From positions 39,639,235 through 39,703,234 of the forward strand of contig OY755044.1 in the NCBI GenBank assembly GCA_963576565.1: a stretch of 64,000 bases of DNA, in the 5' to 3' direction. The translations under genes were made by a program, and so were the position numbers. The notes under the pieces were generated by a model. That model was not told the origin of the DNA and searched no databases. It was given only the letters and a program-made list of their open reading frames with translations. This DNA comes from Aspidapion aeneum. Its lineage: Eukaryota; Arthropoda; Insecta; Coleoptera; Brentidae. The stretch's first letter is position 1; each line of letters begins with the position of its first letter. Below, piece by piece: positions 33,808-44,180 of this stretch.

Positions 33808-33878
33808 GCTTCGGCCGGGGATCGAACCCGGGATCTCTTGCTATCTAGGCAAACATTCTACCACTGAACCACCGAAGC
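33808..33878 (-). tRNA. tRNA-like gene L3, Gly-type body, AGA loop
   Basis: All stems pair. The A box (TGGTTCAGTGG) and B box (GTTCGATCC) are intact, and a T6 run on the minus strand follows within about 15 nt. The base before the gene is T instead of G, a variant shared with the plus copy at 45395. Confidence 0.72.
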
Positions 33879-34206
33879 TACACATAAATTTTCGGAAAAC
33901 TTCTACCTATGAGGGCCGCGGTGTCTCAATACAAGAACGAGAGACACTCAGGTATTAACTCGATCAAGTCATCCAACTGATTTCTAAATTCTTCTTTCCC
34001 ACTGTCAAAGGTATGATAACTCAAATTAGATGTAAAGAATTAACGTCTGAAAGCATGAGATCACCTTTTCGTGTGTTAAAATTTCTGATCGCAAAATGGG
34101 CGATTTGCCAATATAATTATCAAATACCAAGTTGAAAATAATGCAAGGACCTAAAACTATAAACAACAAGTGTAATTAAAGAGAGAAAATAAGAAAAAAG
34201 TTTTCT

Positions 34207-34277
34207 GCTTCGGCCGGGGATCGAACCCGGGATCTCTTGCTATCTAGGCAAACATTCTACCACTGAACCACCGAAGC
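34207..34277 (-). tRNA. tRNA-like gene L4, Gly-type body, AGA loop
   Basis: Consensus copy. Its downstream spacer has the private variants GTGTAATTAAAG and AGTTGAAAATAATGC, mirrored beside the plus copy at 44996. Confidence 0.72.
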
Positions 34278-34606
34278 CACACATACATTTTCGGAAAACT
34301 TCTACCTATGCGGGCCGCGGTGTCTCAATACAGGAACGAGAGACACTCAGGTATTAATTCGACCAAGTCATCCAACTAATCTCTAAATTCTTCTTTCCCA
34401 CTGTCAAAGGTATGATAACTCAAATTAGACGTAAAGAATCAACGTCTAAAAGCATGAGATCACCTTTTCGTGTGTTAAAATTTTTGATCGCAAAATGGGC
34501 GATTTGCCAATATAATTATCAAATACCAAATTGCAAATAATGCAAGGACCTAAAACTATAAACAACATGTGAAATTAAAGAAAGAAAAATAAGAAAAAAG
34601 TTTTCT

Positions 34607-34677
34607 GCTTCGGCCGGGGATCGAACCCGGGATCTCTTGCTATCTAGGCAAACATTCTACCACTGAACCACCGAAGC
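34607..34677 (-). tRNA. tRNA-like gene L5, Gly-type body, AGA loop
   Basis: Consensus copy. The partial plus-strand copy at 44616 corresponds to it across the inversion. The BEL/Pao element begins 220 bp to the right, inside the same unit. Confidence 0.72.
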
Positions 34678-34897
34678 CACACATAAATTTTCGGAAAACT
34701 TCTACCTATGCGGGCCGCGGTGTCTCAATACAAGAACGAGAGACACTCAGGTATTAACTCGACCAAGTCATCCAACTGATCTCTAAATTCTTCTTTCGCA
34801 CTGTCAAAGGTATGATAACTCAAATTAGACGTAAAGAATCAACCTCTGAAAGCATGAGATCACCTTTTCGTTTGTTAAAATTTCTGATCGCAAAATG

Positions 34898-35358
34898 CTT
34901 ATGTATGCCCGCAGATAGAAAAACGATAACTGCAGTGGACTGTATATATTTTATTAAATGAAAGCGCGAACAAACATAAATATATTGATATGAAATCACG
35001 AAATAATCAAAAGGTCCATAGTTAATTGCTGTTACCACACAACGGAAATCAGAAACAAAGCACTCACCAGTTTGCAGCCAATTTCTCCACGTTCCAAGGG
35101 GCCCCTGTCTTGATCTAATGATGGCACCACGTAGCTGAAGGGCTGAAGTTTCTAGTTCTATGCTTCAGTACACCAAAATCGAGCACTTTCAAGTGTAGAA
35201 ATTTGTAATAGTTGGAGAAAGTCAATTAACACGCCATTTTCTCGGGGCGGTAGAAAAGGATCTCCCCGATTCAATGCGCGAAAAATGTACTCTGTCCGTC
35301 ATCCAATTGTGTGGTTTTAAAATTTACAAACACCCGCGAAATTTAGCGGGAGCTAACA
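34898..35358 (-). repeat. BEL/Pao 3' LTR
   Basis: On the minus strand it begins TGTTAGCTCCCGC and ends GGGCATACATAAG. Compared with the other LTR it has an extra ~48-bp segment (about 35181-35228) and lacks ~15 bp near 35270. It is immediately preceded in element sense by a purine-rich GGAGGGCAG, a plausible plus-strand primer. Confidence 0.88.
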
Positions 35359-35599
35359 TAACTGCCCTCCAAAACACACAATTTTAGAATATCAGCCGGA
35401 CAGATATAGATATAAGAAAAATGATCGACCGATAAATATAAATGAATGAAAAACAGATAAGTAGCGTAAGTTTATTTAGAGAAAACGAAAACCCGAAAAA
35501 GGCAAAACAAACAAACAAAATTTAAAAAATAATAATAATAATAAAGAATTACCTATTGTAATAATTGACTTCAATAGGTAGAAAAAATTAAAATTACTT
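35359..35599 (-). other. BEL/Pao 3' untranslated segment
   Basis: Non-coding; includes the purine-rich tract at 35361-35375 next to the LTR and an (AAT)n stretch near 35528-35543. Confidence 0.6.
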
Positions 35600-36622
35600 T
35601 TAATTCGGCAAGAGGCATAGTTTTTCAACTGGCCGCTTGTAAACACCGGTAGCCGTTTGTACCGTCGCTACACGCACTTGACCGTCTCCGCCGGGATGCA
35701 ATTCGAGAACCCGACCGGCTGGCCATTTCAAAGGTGATTGGATGTGATCACTCGTTATGATAACCAAATCATTTAATTTGATATTTGGGGACGAATCAGC
35801 CCACTTGTGTCGCTGTTGTAGCGTATGCAAATACTCTACAGAATACCGTTTCCAAAAATCATTATGTAGTTTTTGGATTATTTGCCATCTCGAGAGCCGA
35901 TTTAGGGGAGCCTCGGACAAATCTGACTCCGGAATTTCTGAATTAAGGGGTTCAAGGGTCAAAAAATGCCCAGGGGTAAGAGGTTGAAGATCGTGTGGGT
36001 CTGAAGAGGCAGGAGATAAAGGGCGACTATTAAGGACGGCTTCTATGCGACATGTAAGGGTGGACATTTCCATGATGGACAACTTCTGGTCGCCGACTAC
36101 TCGAACAAAGTGAGTTTTAAAACTTTTGACGCCAGCATCTGCCAGGCCATTGAAATGTGGACTGAGAGGAGGTCTCAGATGCCAACGAATAGGAAGTCTG
36201 GTGGACGCACTTCTTGCGTAATCAAGTAATTGGTTACGAAACCCTATACAATTACTGCCCTGATCTGACCAGCATTGCGTCACGCTTCCACGTCTGGAAA
36301 TGAATCGATGGAATGCACCTACAAACCCTTCGGTAGACAGTTCCATGGTTAATTCCAAATGCACGCAATGTGTGGCCGTACAGACAAACACACAGACATA
36401 CGATTTGAAAGCTTTACAACCACAGTAACGATGAGGAATCACAAAGAAAGGACCACAAAAGTCGATAGCTACACTCGAAAAAGGTTTAAGTTGATTGATT
36501 CGATGAGCGGGAAGTGAACTCATTATGGGCGGTCTATAGGGTTTAGGGTTGATTCTAAAACATTGCAAGCACTTGGATATGGTTCTTTGAATTGCCCGTC
36601 TGGCAGATAATATCCAAAATTG
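35600..36622 (-). pseudogene. BEL/Pao integrase and C-terminal domain
   Basis: The frame is open from just after a stop at 36623-36625; sense codons continue above it in the same frame to the insertion at 36768, so this is not a true start. It has the integrase core: first Asp in VAIDFCGP, second in WSDQGSN. The position of the catalytic Glu (usually LWEA) reads LADAG at 36129-36149, so the residue is Asp. A C-terminal DUF5641-type region follows (LTPGHFL, WQIIQKLHNDFWKRY, GRVLELHPG, RPVEKLCLLP). Integration would need an intact D-D-E triad, so function is doubtful even apart from the stop. Confidence 0.88.
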
Positions 36623-36768
36623 CTATAAAAGCAGATTATGTAATGTTTTAAACCCAGGATGAAGGTATTGTCGATGAGTGGACTCGATAAGAAGAGTAGT
36701 TAAACGATGGTTACTCGAAAGTAAGACGGGGTGTTTTGCAGAACAAGACAAAAGTTCAGATTTTATTG
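36623..36768 (-). pseudogene. BEL/Pao integrase zinc-binding N-terminus, cut by a stop
   Basis: The frame reads AKHPVLLSSNHRL, then a HRQYLHPG stretch typical of the H2C2 region, then the TAG stop at 36623-36625 before QFWILSARRAI. The left copy of the insertion's 8-bp duplication (TTTTATTG, 36761-36768) ends it. Confidence 0.72.
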
Positions 36769-37509
36769 TTATAAAAATTTCAACCGTGGAAATAGATCCG
36801 ACAACACCTCAAGGTGCGTTTTACGTATTTTCAATATCCCCTTGGTCGATGCTGCCCCCTATATACCGGTACGAAAGTATTGATGTATTTCCTCATTGGT
36901 TAGTTTGAAAACCGCGGGTTTTTTCCTCCAGTCTCGCAAACCGGACTTAGTGATTTTTCGGTGAGAGCGGTTTTTTTTTATAAATAGGTTTGCATCCTTA
37001 TTTGAATTTAACCGGGAAAATTTGGTTGGTACTGTGTGTACTGTCCCCACCAGATCTACTAACGGTTTCCGGCAACTTCATTTTTTGTGTTCTCGACAAA
37101 GTGCCTTGTCTCTTTTCAAAAGAACTGGCTGGGTTGGCAACAAGTCTCTAAGATCGCCATTGTTTTTTTTTGGTTAGTGGCACTGCAGGGGCTGCAGGTT
37201 CTGTCCCAGAGACTGTGAAGAGTGAGCCGTCGTGTTTAGGCGAATCTTAAAGTGACGCTCACACCCTTTGAGAGGGATTTAAGGCGGCCTATGCCATTTC
37301 TACGGGAAATAAGAGCGGTAAGTTCGATTTTTTTTTATTATTTTTTTTTTAATTCTTCAAGACAATATTTGCCTCCCAAATTGTAATTGGTTTTAGTGTG
37401 AAATGTACTTTTTCGACAAGAGACGTGGGGAATTTTTGGAGTTTTTTATTTTTTTTTAAAACCACGTTTTTGATAAAAACTATATATTGTTTTTCTCCTT
37501 TGTCTACAG

Positions 37510-37587
37510 CCCTGTCCATTCCATCGAGGAGACAGTTGTGCTGGACGCTGGTGTGAAGCCGGGTGTAGCACTGTAACCCTGGGAAAG
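37510..37587 (+). other. Candidate internal exon in the insertion
   Basis: It is a 78-bp segment with a pyrimidine-rich acceptor and a GTACGT donor. It is GC-richer than its AT-rich surroundings. In one frame it encodes a 26-residue stretch with four cysteines that joins in phase to the neighbouring candidate exons (ends 37317 and 37736). I do not recognise the product, and a non-coding exon is equally possible. Confidence 0.35.
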
Positions 37588-37735
37588 GTACGTTAGGATT
37601 ATTTTAGTTCATCTGTTTAAATCTACTTTATTTTATTGAGTCGACATGGGGTTCTCGATTTGAGTTACTCGGTGTAGGCGAACTTCGTGCAAAATAGACG
37701 AATTCCAGGAAACTGAAACATTTTATTTTCCACAG

Positions 37736-37926
37736 GGTTTTTACGCTCGGGCAAGGATCCCACAACCTTTCCACAACCATGTGCTGCCCTAGTACCATGT
37801 GCTAAGGGATCTTCAAGGGAGGCGCGAACAAACCAGAGCAGCAGTAGTAGGGGAATGTCTGGAAACAACTCCAGGTTCACAAAACAAAACACCCTCTTAT
37901 TTAACATACAATAATCCAGGACCAAG
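37736..37926 (+). other. Candidate third exon in the insertion
   Basis: It is a 191-bp, higher-GC block between TTTCCACAG and GTAGGAG. In the frame continued from the previous segment it stops after about 18 codons. Confidence 0.35.
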
Positions 37927-38286
37927 GTAGGAGCAAGCTTTAGATATATTTTTTTTTTACATATAACTTTCCATATAATTTTTCATTAAGTACAACTTTT
38001 GCATTCTTGTAAACGCAAGATAAGGTATGACGTTATAACCAAAATTTTGCGGCATAACTATTTAACTGAATTGTACTGTACCATTGAAAGAATTTGTTTC
38101 AACTTGACTTGACCTTTATTTTTATTCCTTCATAATAATTTGCTATTTTTACCCCTAGTTTTCACATTAAAATATACAAGATGAACTAAATTTTTGTGTT
38201 ATTTGTACAATCCAATGAACCAACTTTGCGGAGACAAAAGAGAGATGAGATTATATTTTTTTTAGCGGTTTCCTTACATTGTTTCA

Positions 38287-38385
38287 CCTCATGGGGTAGA
38301 TCTCGGACTGGCTTGCTATCTGTCTCATTCTACCTAACGTAGAATGATGATAGCAGATACTTGGTCCAGACCTCCCCTATGACGG
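38287..38385. ncRNA. miRNA-precursor-like hairpin (candidate)
   Basis: About 47-nt arms pair imperfectly around a CTAAC loop: TCATTCTAC with GTAGAATGA at the tip, GCTATC with GATAGC, GGAC with GTCC, and GGGG with CCCC at the base, with small bulges. The size and shape fit an insect pri-miRNA, but I recognise no known mature sequence and the strand is undetermined. Confidence 0.3.
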
Positions 38386-38923
38386 AATGATTTTGGAGGT
38401 ATATATTTTTTTTTACAATCGTTTATATAACTGAGTCCCACACTACTGACTCAGATGTAGGTACACTATGACCTGTTAAAGGAGTCCATCTACCTGTAAA
38501 GTGCTTCTAGTTTTGTCATCTTAAATCAATCTTTTAGAATTTTATTTTGTTTATTAGTCAATTTTTTTGTTTTTTTTAATTACACAAATATTCTGGAAGC
38601 CTCGGAAGCAAGTAGAGTTTCATTGTTTGGCTACAACGTTTGAGTTGAACTGTATTTTATTTAAGATCTTCTTTGTAAAACATTGGTATTAAAACACTGT
38701 GGCGCACTTAAAATTTTATTATTTCTGAACCCCCCTTCTCCACTGTATAAAAGTTACCGGGCATATCAATGTTTTACCTAGCTGGAAAATACAGTTCTGC
38801 TTCCAGATATTTGTTTAATTACTCAGTAATTTGATCTTAGTGTCACAAATTGGCACAGCGTTATTGTTCTATTTACAGTGTCACAAAATGGCGGCAACGT
38901 CTTGTAGTTGCCACAAAAGTCAC

Positions 38924-40774
38924 TTAACGCATTTTAATTGGCCACAGTAATCTGCCACCGACTCTAATGATATTATTTTCGTCAAGAAAAGGTGAAAGTT
39001 TTCGAAAAGGTTTCGGTATTGGTTTATCCTTAGATAACGCGGAAAAAAGCTCAGAAAAGCAAGAACCTTGAACGCGTTTGATAAGAAGGTATAACGCACT
39101 TTGCATCTCACCGGTGGTAGGAAAAACAATATTTTCAAAAAGAATCTCTTGGTCCGGTGGCTTAGTGGGTTTTTGATAGGAATGGTTTTGAAAAAGGTTA
39201 ACTATTCGAAGGACATAACAAATGATACGTTGAATTTTTGATATAGATGAATATTTGATAAGAAGCTGATCTAAGAAGTTAACGTCAATTATCGCATTGC
39301 AACAGACCTTTGGCTTTTCCTCCAGATTAATATCTCCGAAATCAATCGGCATTTTTGATTTATGAAAATCGGGCCATTCGTTTTCGGGAGACCATAAAAA
39401 CGACGGTGCGTTCCACCACATGTCATGTGACATGAGCTGTGAAGGGGTGGCCCCTCGTGATGCAATATCGGCTGCATTTAAAGCAGAAGGAATGTAGCGC
39501 CATGAGTTTGAGGGAATGATTTTTTGGATCCTACTGACTCGATTTCCAACAAAGGTTTGCCAGCGATTAGGAGGGGATGAAAGCCAGTGCAATACGACTT
39601 GCGAATCGCAGAAAGTAACGATATTTGTAAAAGTTATTTTTCCTTCATAGCTAGATAAAACGAAGTCAATTAATTCGCTTAAAAGAGATGCGCCTAGGAG
39701 TTCTAGCCTAGCCAATGTTTGTGACTTTATAGGCGCGACCCTAGATTTTGCAGATATGAGAGAAACAGATATATTGTTTTCCTCTTCTACACGAAAATAT
39801 ACGACGCCTGCGTAACCTCGAATTGAAGCGTCACAGAAGCCGATGATTTGACAGGTATTGGTTTTTGACAGTTTGATTTGTCGGGGTAATTGAAAATTGG
39901 AAAGAAGCGGGAATTCAGAACGAAGTTTGTTCCAAGAGTCGATGATAGAAGAATCTGGTTCTTCGTCCCAGCCTATTTTCGATATCCACAACTGTTGCAA
40001 AATAAATTTTGCTTGTATCAACAAGGGACAAAGAAAACCTAATGGATCGAAGATTGTTCCTATGATAGATAAAATAGAACGTTTAGTTGGGGGTTTGTCC
40101 TTCATTCGGCATTGATAAGAAAAAATGTCGTTTTTTGGATGCCATTGAAGTCCTAAAACTTTGATAAAGTGTGGTTCATCCTTGTCAAAAGAGAGAGGCA
40201 TTTGACGATCGGATTCTGGCAGTGTTGCCAATAACTCAGGACAATTGCTTGACCATTTTTTAAGTTCAAATCCTCCCGACTTCAAGAAATCATTGAGTTC
40301 CATCTGTAGGGAAAGGGCTTTAGAAAGCGAAGGGCTAGTTTCCAAGATATCGTCGATGTAAATTGACGTTTTTAGAACACTACTAGCCATAGGAAAACGT
40401 TCCTTTTCTCTCTCTGTCAGCTCATTTAATGTATGCATGGCTAGAAAAGGTGAGCATGGCATGCCAAAAGTGACAGTAGAAAGTTCCCACACTGAAAGTG
40501 GGTCCTGTGGAGAAGACCTCCACAATATCCTTTGATAAGGACGGTGATAAGGATTGATAAGGACATGACGGAACATCTGTTTGATATCAGCAATGTAGGC
40601 AATAGGATTAAGACGAAACGTAAGGAGTAAAGAAGCAATATCCTTTTGAAGTTTCGGTCCAGATAACAACGTGTCATTGAGACTAATATTCTTTGGGGTG
40701 ACTGCCGAACAATCCCAGACTACCCTTAATTTTGTACTTAAGCTTTCCGGCTTTAGAACGCAATGATGTGCCAA
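38924..40774 (-). pseudogene. BEL/Pao reverse transcriptase and RNase H frame (616 aa)
   Basis: The RT domain starts at once (HHCVLKPES, LRVVWDCSA). YIADIKQMF (~58-66) gives the first Asp and YIDDIL (~139-144, at 40343-40360) the catalytic pair. The Pao-type connection region (LGLQWHP, DPLGFLCPL) and an RNase H-like domain follow (GFCDAS ~313, ARLELLGA, FCDSQVVLHWL, NAADIASRG). The frame ends in the insertion after VGGRLL. The first Met is not a real start: the frame should continue from the gag-protease frame, from which it is separated by a 1-nt shift near 40780-40815. Confidence 0.9.
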
Positions 40775-43031
40775 AAAAACATGATACGTCGACTTTTGGT
40801 TGACTAGATAAAACTAGACTCATATGATTAGAATCGATATAGTCTTGCATGAAACTTGAATAGGCAGTGTATAGATCAGGATTTTTGAGTAATCTATTTT
40901 CTAGAAGTAAAAATCTACGATAAGCTTGCGGATAAGTATTTCCTAGGTCAGGGTTTATTTTATCTTTAAACGGAAGATCTACCATGAATCTACCGCTCGG
41001 TTGCCGTACGACACTCGCAGTAAAAATTGATTCCGCTTGTTTTTCTTCCTTTGATAAGATTTGTTTTTTAGGCAAATGTTCGATTTCCCAAAACCTAGGG
41101 AGAATGACCTCTAAAGGAGGTGAATGACTCGTTAAAAAACAACTGGTTCGTTCCGTAAGATTACCTACTTCGTCAACTTTTCCCATGACGACCCAGCCAA
41201 AGATGGTTTCAAGGGCTGAAGGTTGCCCTATTTGTCCAAGAACCCTGCCCTCCTTGAATATCTGTGCGAATAGCTCGCAACCAATAACTAGGTTCACAAG
41301 TCTAGATTTGAAATAAGATGGGTCGGTAAGTTTAAGGTTTTCCAAGTATTTCCACTGATTATTGTTCAAAGTGAATGTAGGCATATTGGAACATAGTTGT
41401 GGAACAACAATTTCTTCGAAATTAAGTAAAGGGGTGACCTGTCCTTGTGACTTAATGTGACATTGAACGAGCCCTTTGGAAGTAAGAGAAGACATTTGAT
41501 TTAATCCGAATATTTCAGTGGTGTAACTTCGCCTAGGAAGATTAAGACGCTGAATACACTTTTCACTGATGAATCCCAGTGCCCTTACAGGTTGAAAATT
41601 TCCGCAACCGTCCATAACATCTATTATGGCGGTGCATAAAAGAAAGGTACCTGAAGGTCCTGAGGTATTTAATGATACATGAAGATTATTGACAGGTGGT
41701 GTGTGAATGACAGGACTAGTATCTTGGCTTCCAGACTCTTTATTAGTTTCTAAGATATGAGTTAAAGTGTGGTGCCTTTTACTATTGCAAGTCCTGCATG
41801 AATATTTTGATTTGCACGTGTCTACCCCATGCGAGGGATGAAAACACGCTAGACATAATTTTTTCTGCTTGACGAAAGATAGGCGATCGATAGGTGAGAG
41901 GTCAAAAAATGTTTGACATTTCGAAAGCACGTGACCTTGATTACACCGGAAACATTTTATTCCCGTACTTGAATTAGTTGAGGTGCCAGCCAGTTCTATA
42001 AAAGGCGAATTGGATGATTTATAGGTAAGCTTTTGCCCAAACTGATTTTGCATAGAATTTGAATTTTGATAGGTAAGCTTTTGCCCAAACTGATTTTGCA
42101 TAGAATTTGATTTTTGATAGGTAGGCACCTTTTTGGGTGCTGTTGATTGAGGAAGTGATTCCAAAACTTTATATCTTTTTTCTAGAAATTGAAAAAGTGA
42201 CTGAAAAGTGGGAATTTCAGTATTAGTATTGGCGTGACTCATTTCGAAATTTGAACGCGTCGGAATATTCAATTTTTCTAACAGAATGAAAAAAATAATA
42301 AAGTCCCAACTGTCAACGTCAAAGCTAAGTGATTTTAAAATTTCTAGGGATTCTGAAAAGGTGTCAATTAAATTACGCAATTCTTTAGCTGACTCGTTTT
42401 TTAATGTAGAGTTCATAATTGTGTTTAAAGCATCATTTGCGAGGTCTCGCTTGTTTTGATATCTATGGACTAATTTGTCGTAAGCAATTTTATAATTTTT
42501 ATCAGATAAGCTAATCCCTGATATCAATTTTAAAGGCTCATCCTCGAGATATGAAAATAAATATTGAAGTTTTCGGACGTTACTTAGACTTTGATTTTGA
42601 TCTATAATGTTATTAAAAAGATCGAAAAATCTTCGCCATAATTTTTTATCACCTCGAAATATGGGAATACCTAACTCTTTGAGTTTTGGAATTTCAGATT
42701 CGTTTTGACGAACATATGATCCCGAAAAGGATGGGGCCTCAACCGGAAATATTTCAGAGTAAACACCTTTACACGCATAAAAATATTTACGAGCTTCTAA
42801 AAGGATCGCATCCTGCGTTTTAAACTCCTCGTCGTCCGAGTCGTCTATCAACATAATGACATCATTATGTGCCAGCATGCATTTATCGAAGGTTTCATCC
42901 AAATCGGAATACCTCACTTGAAACTCGTTTCTCGCTTTTGCGTCCGTTGCCGCGGTTTGTGAAAACACATAACACTCGGTGATCGCAGATAAAAATCCCT
43001 TGCGTTTTTGCACGGCTTTTTTGATAGACAT
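40683..43031 (-). CDS. BEL/Pao gag and protease-like region (782 aa)
   Basis: The N-terminal half is a Pao gag (DUF1759 type, about residues 105-250: LPIFRG-like start, YLEDEPLKLI). A CX2CX4HX4C zinc knuckle lies near 357 (CFRCNQGHVLSKC) with a further Cys/His cluster (CLACFHPSHGVDTC, CRTCNSKRHH). A 48-bp tandem duplication gives a repeated 16-residue SMQNQFGQKLTY unit near 42021-42116. The retropepsin-like domain (DUF1758) has VRAL followed directly by the FISEKC segment (41565-41585), so the short stretch that normally carries the catalytic Asp-Ser/Thr-Gly is missing. The last ~30 codons are out of frame relative to RT. Confidence 0.88.
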   Translation of the reverse strand: MSIKKAVQKRKGFLSAITECYVFSQTAATDAKARNEFQVRYSDLDETFDKCMLAHNDVIMLIDDSDDEEFKTQDAILLEARKYFYACKGVYSEIFPVEAPSFSGSYVRQNESEIPKLKELGIPIFRGDKKLWRRFFDLFNNIIDQNQSLSNVRKLQYLFSYLEDEPLKLISGISLSDKNYKIAYDKLVHRYQNKRDLANDALNTIMNSTLKNESAKELRNLIDTFSESLEILKSLSFDVDSWDFIIFFILLEKLNIPTRSNFEMSHANTNTEIPTFQSLFQFLEKRYKVLESLPQSTAPKKVPTYQKSNSMQNQFGQKLTYQNSNSMQNQFGQKLTYKSSNSPFIELAGTSTNSSTGIKCFRCNQGHVLSKCQTFFDLSPIDRLSFVKQKKLCLACFHPSHGVDTCKSKYSCRTCNSKRHHTLTHILETNKESGSQDTSPVIHTPPVNNLHVSLNTSGPSGTFLLCTAIIDVMDGCGNFQPVRALGFISEKCIQRLNLPRRSYTTEIFGLNQMSSLTSKGLVQCHIKSQGQVTPLLNFEEIVVPQLCSNMPTFTLNNNQWKYLENLKLTDPSYFKSRLVNLVIGCELFAQIFKEGRVLGQIGQPSALETIFGWVVMGKVDEVGNLTERTSCFLTSHSPPLEVILPRFWEIEHLPKKQILSKEEKQAESIFTASVVRQPSGRFMVDLPFKDKINPDLGNTYPQAYRRFLLLENRLLKNPDLYTAYSSFMQDYIDSNHMSLVLSSQPKVDVSCFFGTSLRSKAGKLKYKIKGSLGLFGSHPKEY

Positions 43032-43575
43032 GATTTTTACCTTTGAAATGACGAAATTGTCGGTAAATATACAATTAACGCTAAATTAATGCTTCTGAAA
43101 TAGAAAAATGACGAATTGTCGAAAATATGCACTAATTTATCGCAATTGATGAAAATTGTTTTAAATATCGAAATGATATGGAAGACATCTAATCACAGAA
43201 ATGTCGGTAAATATACAATTAACGCTTAATTAATGTTTCTGAAATAGAAAAATGACGAATTGTCGAAAATATGCACTAATTTATCGCAATTGATGAAAAT
43301 TGTTTTAAATATCGAAATGATATGGAACACATTTAATCACAGAAATGAGAAATGTTGTTTGTTTTGATTGATTCTCGATTTTTGTTTACTGAAGTGACCA
43401 CGCGGTAGACCCTGCGTTACCATAGCAGCGGACCGAAAACAGGTGAACTACGCCGAAACCGAAGGTCAAACGATTGTCAAATTCAAGGCCGTATGGTCGC
43501 CGTGTGAAAATGTGAAATGGCCGACTTATTAATCCCGTTATGGAGTAAATATAAATAATTCGGGTCGAAGGAACA
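43032..43575 (-). other. BEL/Pao 5' leader with 143-bp tandem duplication
   Basis: The segment at 43057-43199 is repeated at 43200-43342 with few changes (TCGGTAAATATACAATTAACG starts each). Next to the 5' LTR the element reads TGTTCCTTCGACCCGAA; I could not match this to a tRNA 3' end, so the primer-binding site stays open. Confidence 0.7.
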
Positions 43576-44000
43576 CTTATGTATGCCCGCAGATAGAAAA
43601 ACGATAACTGCAGTGGACTGTATATATTTTATTAAATGAAAGCGCGAACAAACATAAATTATATTGATATGAAATCACGAAATAATCAAAAGGTCCATAG
43701 TTAATTGCTGTTACCACACAACGGAAATCAGAAACAAAGCACTCACCAGTTTGCAGCCAATTTCTCCACGTTCCAAGGGGCCCCTGTCTTGATCTAATGA
43801 TGGCACCACGTAGCTGAAGGGCTAAAGTTTCTAGTTCTATGCTTCAGTACACCAAAATCACCATTTTCTCGAGGCGGTAGAAAAGGATCTCCCCGATTCT
43901 TGGTGCGCATGTCCAATGCGCGAAAAATGTACTCTGTCCGTCATCCAATTGTGTGGTTTTAAAATTTACAAACAACCGCGAAATTTAGCGGGAGCTAACA
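43576..44000 (-). repeat. BEL/Pao 5' LTR
   Basis: Same ends as the 3' LTR; differs by a ~48-bp deletion and a ~15-bp extra piece (TTGGTGCGCATGTCC) plus scattered substitutions, so insertion is not recent. Confidence 0.88.
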
Positions 44001-44110
44001 GGCGATTTGCCAATATAATTATCAAATACCAAATTGCAAATAATGCAAGGACCTAAAACTATAAACAACAAGTGAAATTAAAGAAAGAAAAATAAGAAAA
44101 AAAGTTTTCT

Positions 44111-44180
44111 GCTCGGCCTGGGATCGAACCCGGGATCTCTTGCTATCTAGGCAAACATTCTACCACTGAACCACCGAAGC
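44111..44180 (-). tRNA. tRNA-like gene L6, degenerate
   Basis: 70 nt; one T is missing in the acceptor strand and the T stem has a mismatch (CCGGG against CCAGG). The anticodon loop is unchanged. It lies in the unit split by the BEL/Pao element. Confidence 0.55.

Larger units (their letters stand above)
36769..38931 (+). mobile_element. 2.16-kb insertion inside BEL/Pao pol with splice-like exons
   Basis: It is bounded by TTTTATTG (36761-36768) and TTTTAATTG (38932-38940), an 8-9-bp near-identical direct repeat. Removing it with one repeat restores the pol reading frame, which proves a secondary insertion. There are no terminal inverted repeats or A tail. On the plus strand there are good splice signals: donor GCG|GTAAGT at 37317/37318, acceptor TTTGTCTACAG ending 37509, donor AAAG|GTACGT at 37587/37588, acceptor TTTCCACAG ending 37735, donor CCAAG|GTAGGA at 37926/37927. 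The middle exon (78 bp) is open in more than one frame. Captured host gene or lncRNA segment is my inference. Confidence 0.6.
34898..44000 (-). mobile_element. BEL/Pao LTR retrotransposon, inactive
   Basis: It is a minus-strand element with LTRs at both ends (461 and 425 bp), a gag-protease frame, a reverse transcriptase/RNase H frame, and an integrase frame. Domain order and the Pao-type sequence features assign it to BEL/Pao. Lesions are LTR indels, a missing protease motif, a frameshift between the two large frames, a stop at 36623-36625, and a 2.16-kb insertion (36769-38931). Cutting it out rejoins a tRNA unit exactly, with no target duplication. About 6.9 kb excluding the insertion, within the family range. 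Confidence 0.92.

Noticed and set aside
40441..40677. 78-codon minus frame inside BEL/Pao pol
   Set aside because: Alternative frame of the RT domain.
43545..43575. Primer-binding site next to the 5' LTR
   Set aside because: The sequence does not begin TGG and does not match a tRNA 3' end that I can name.
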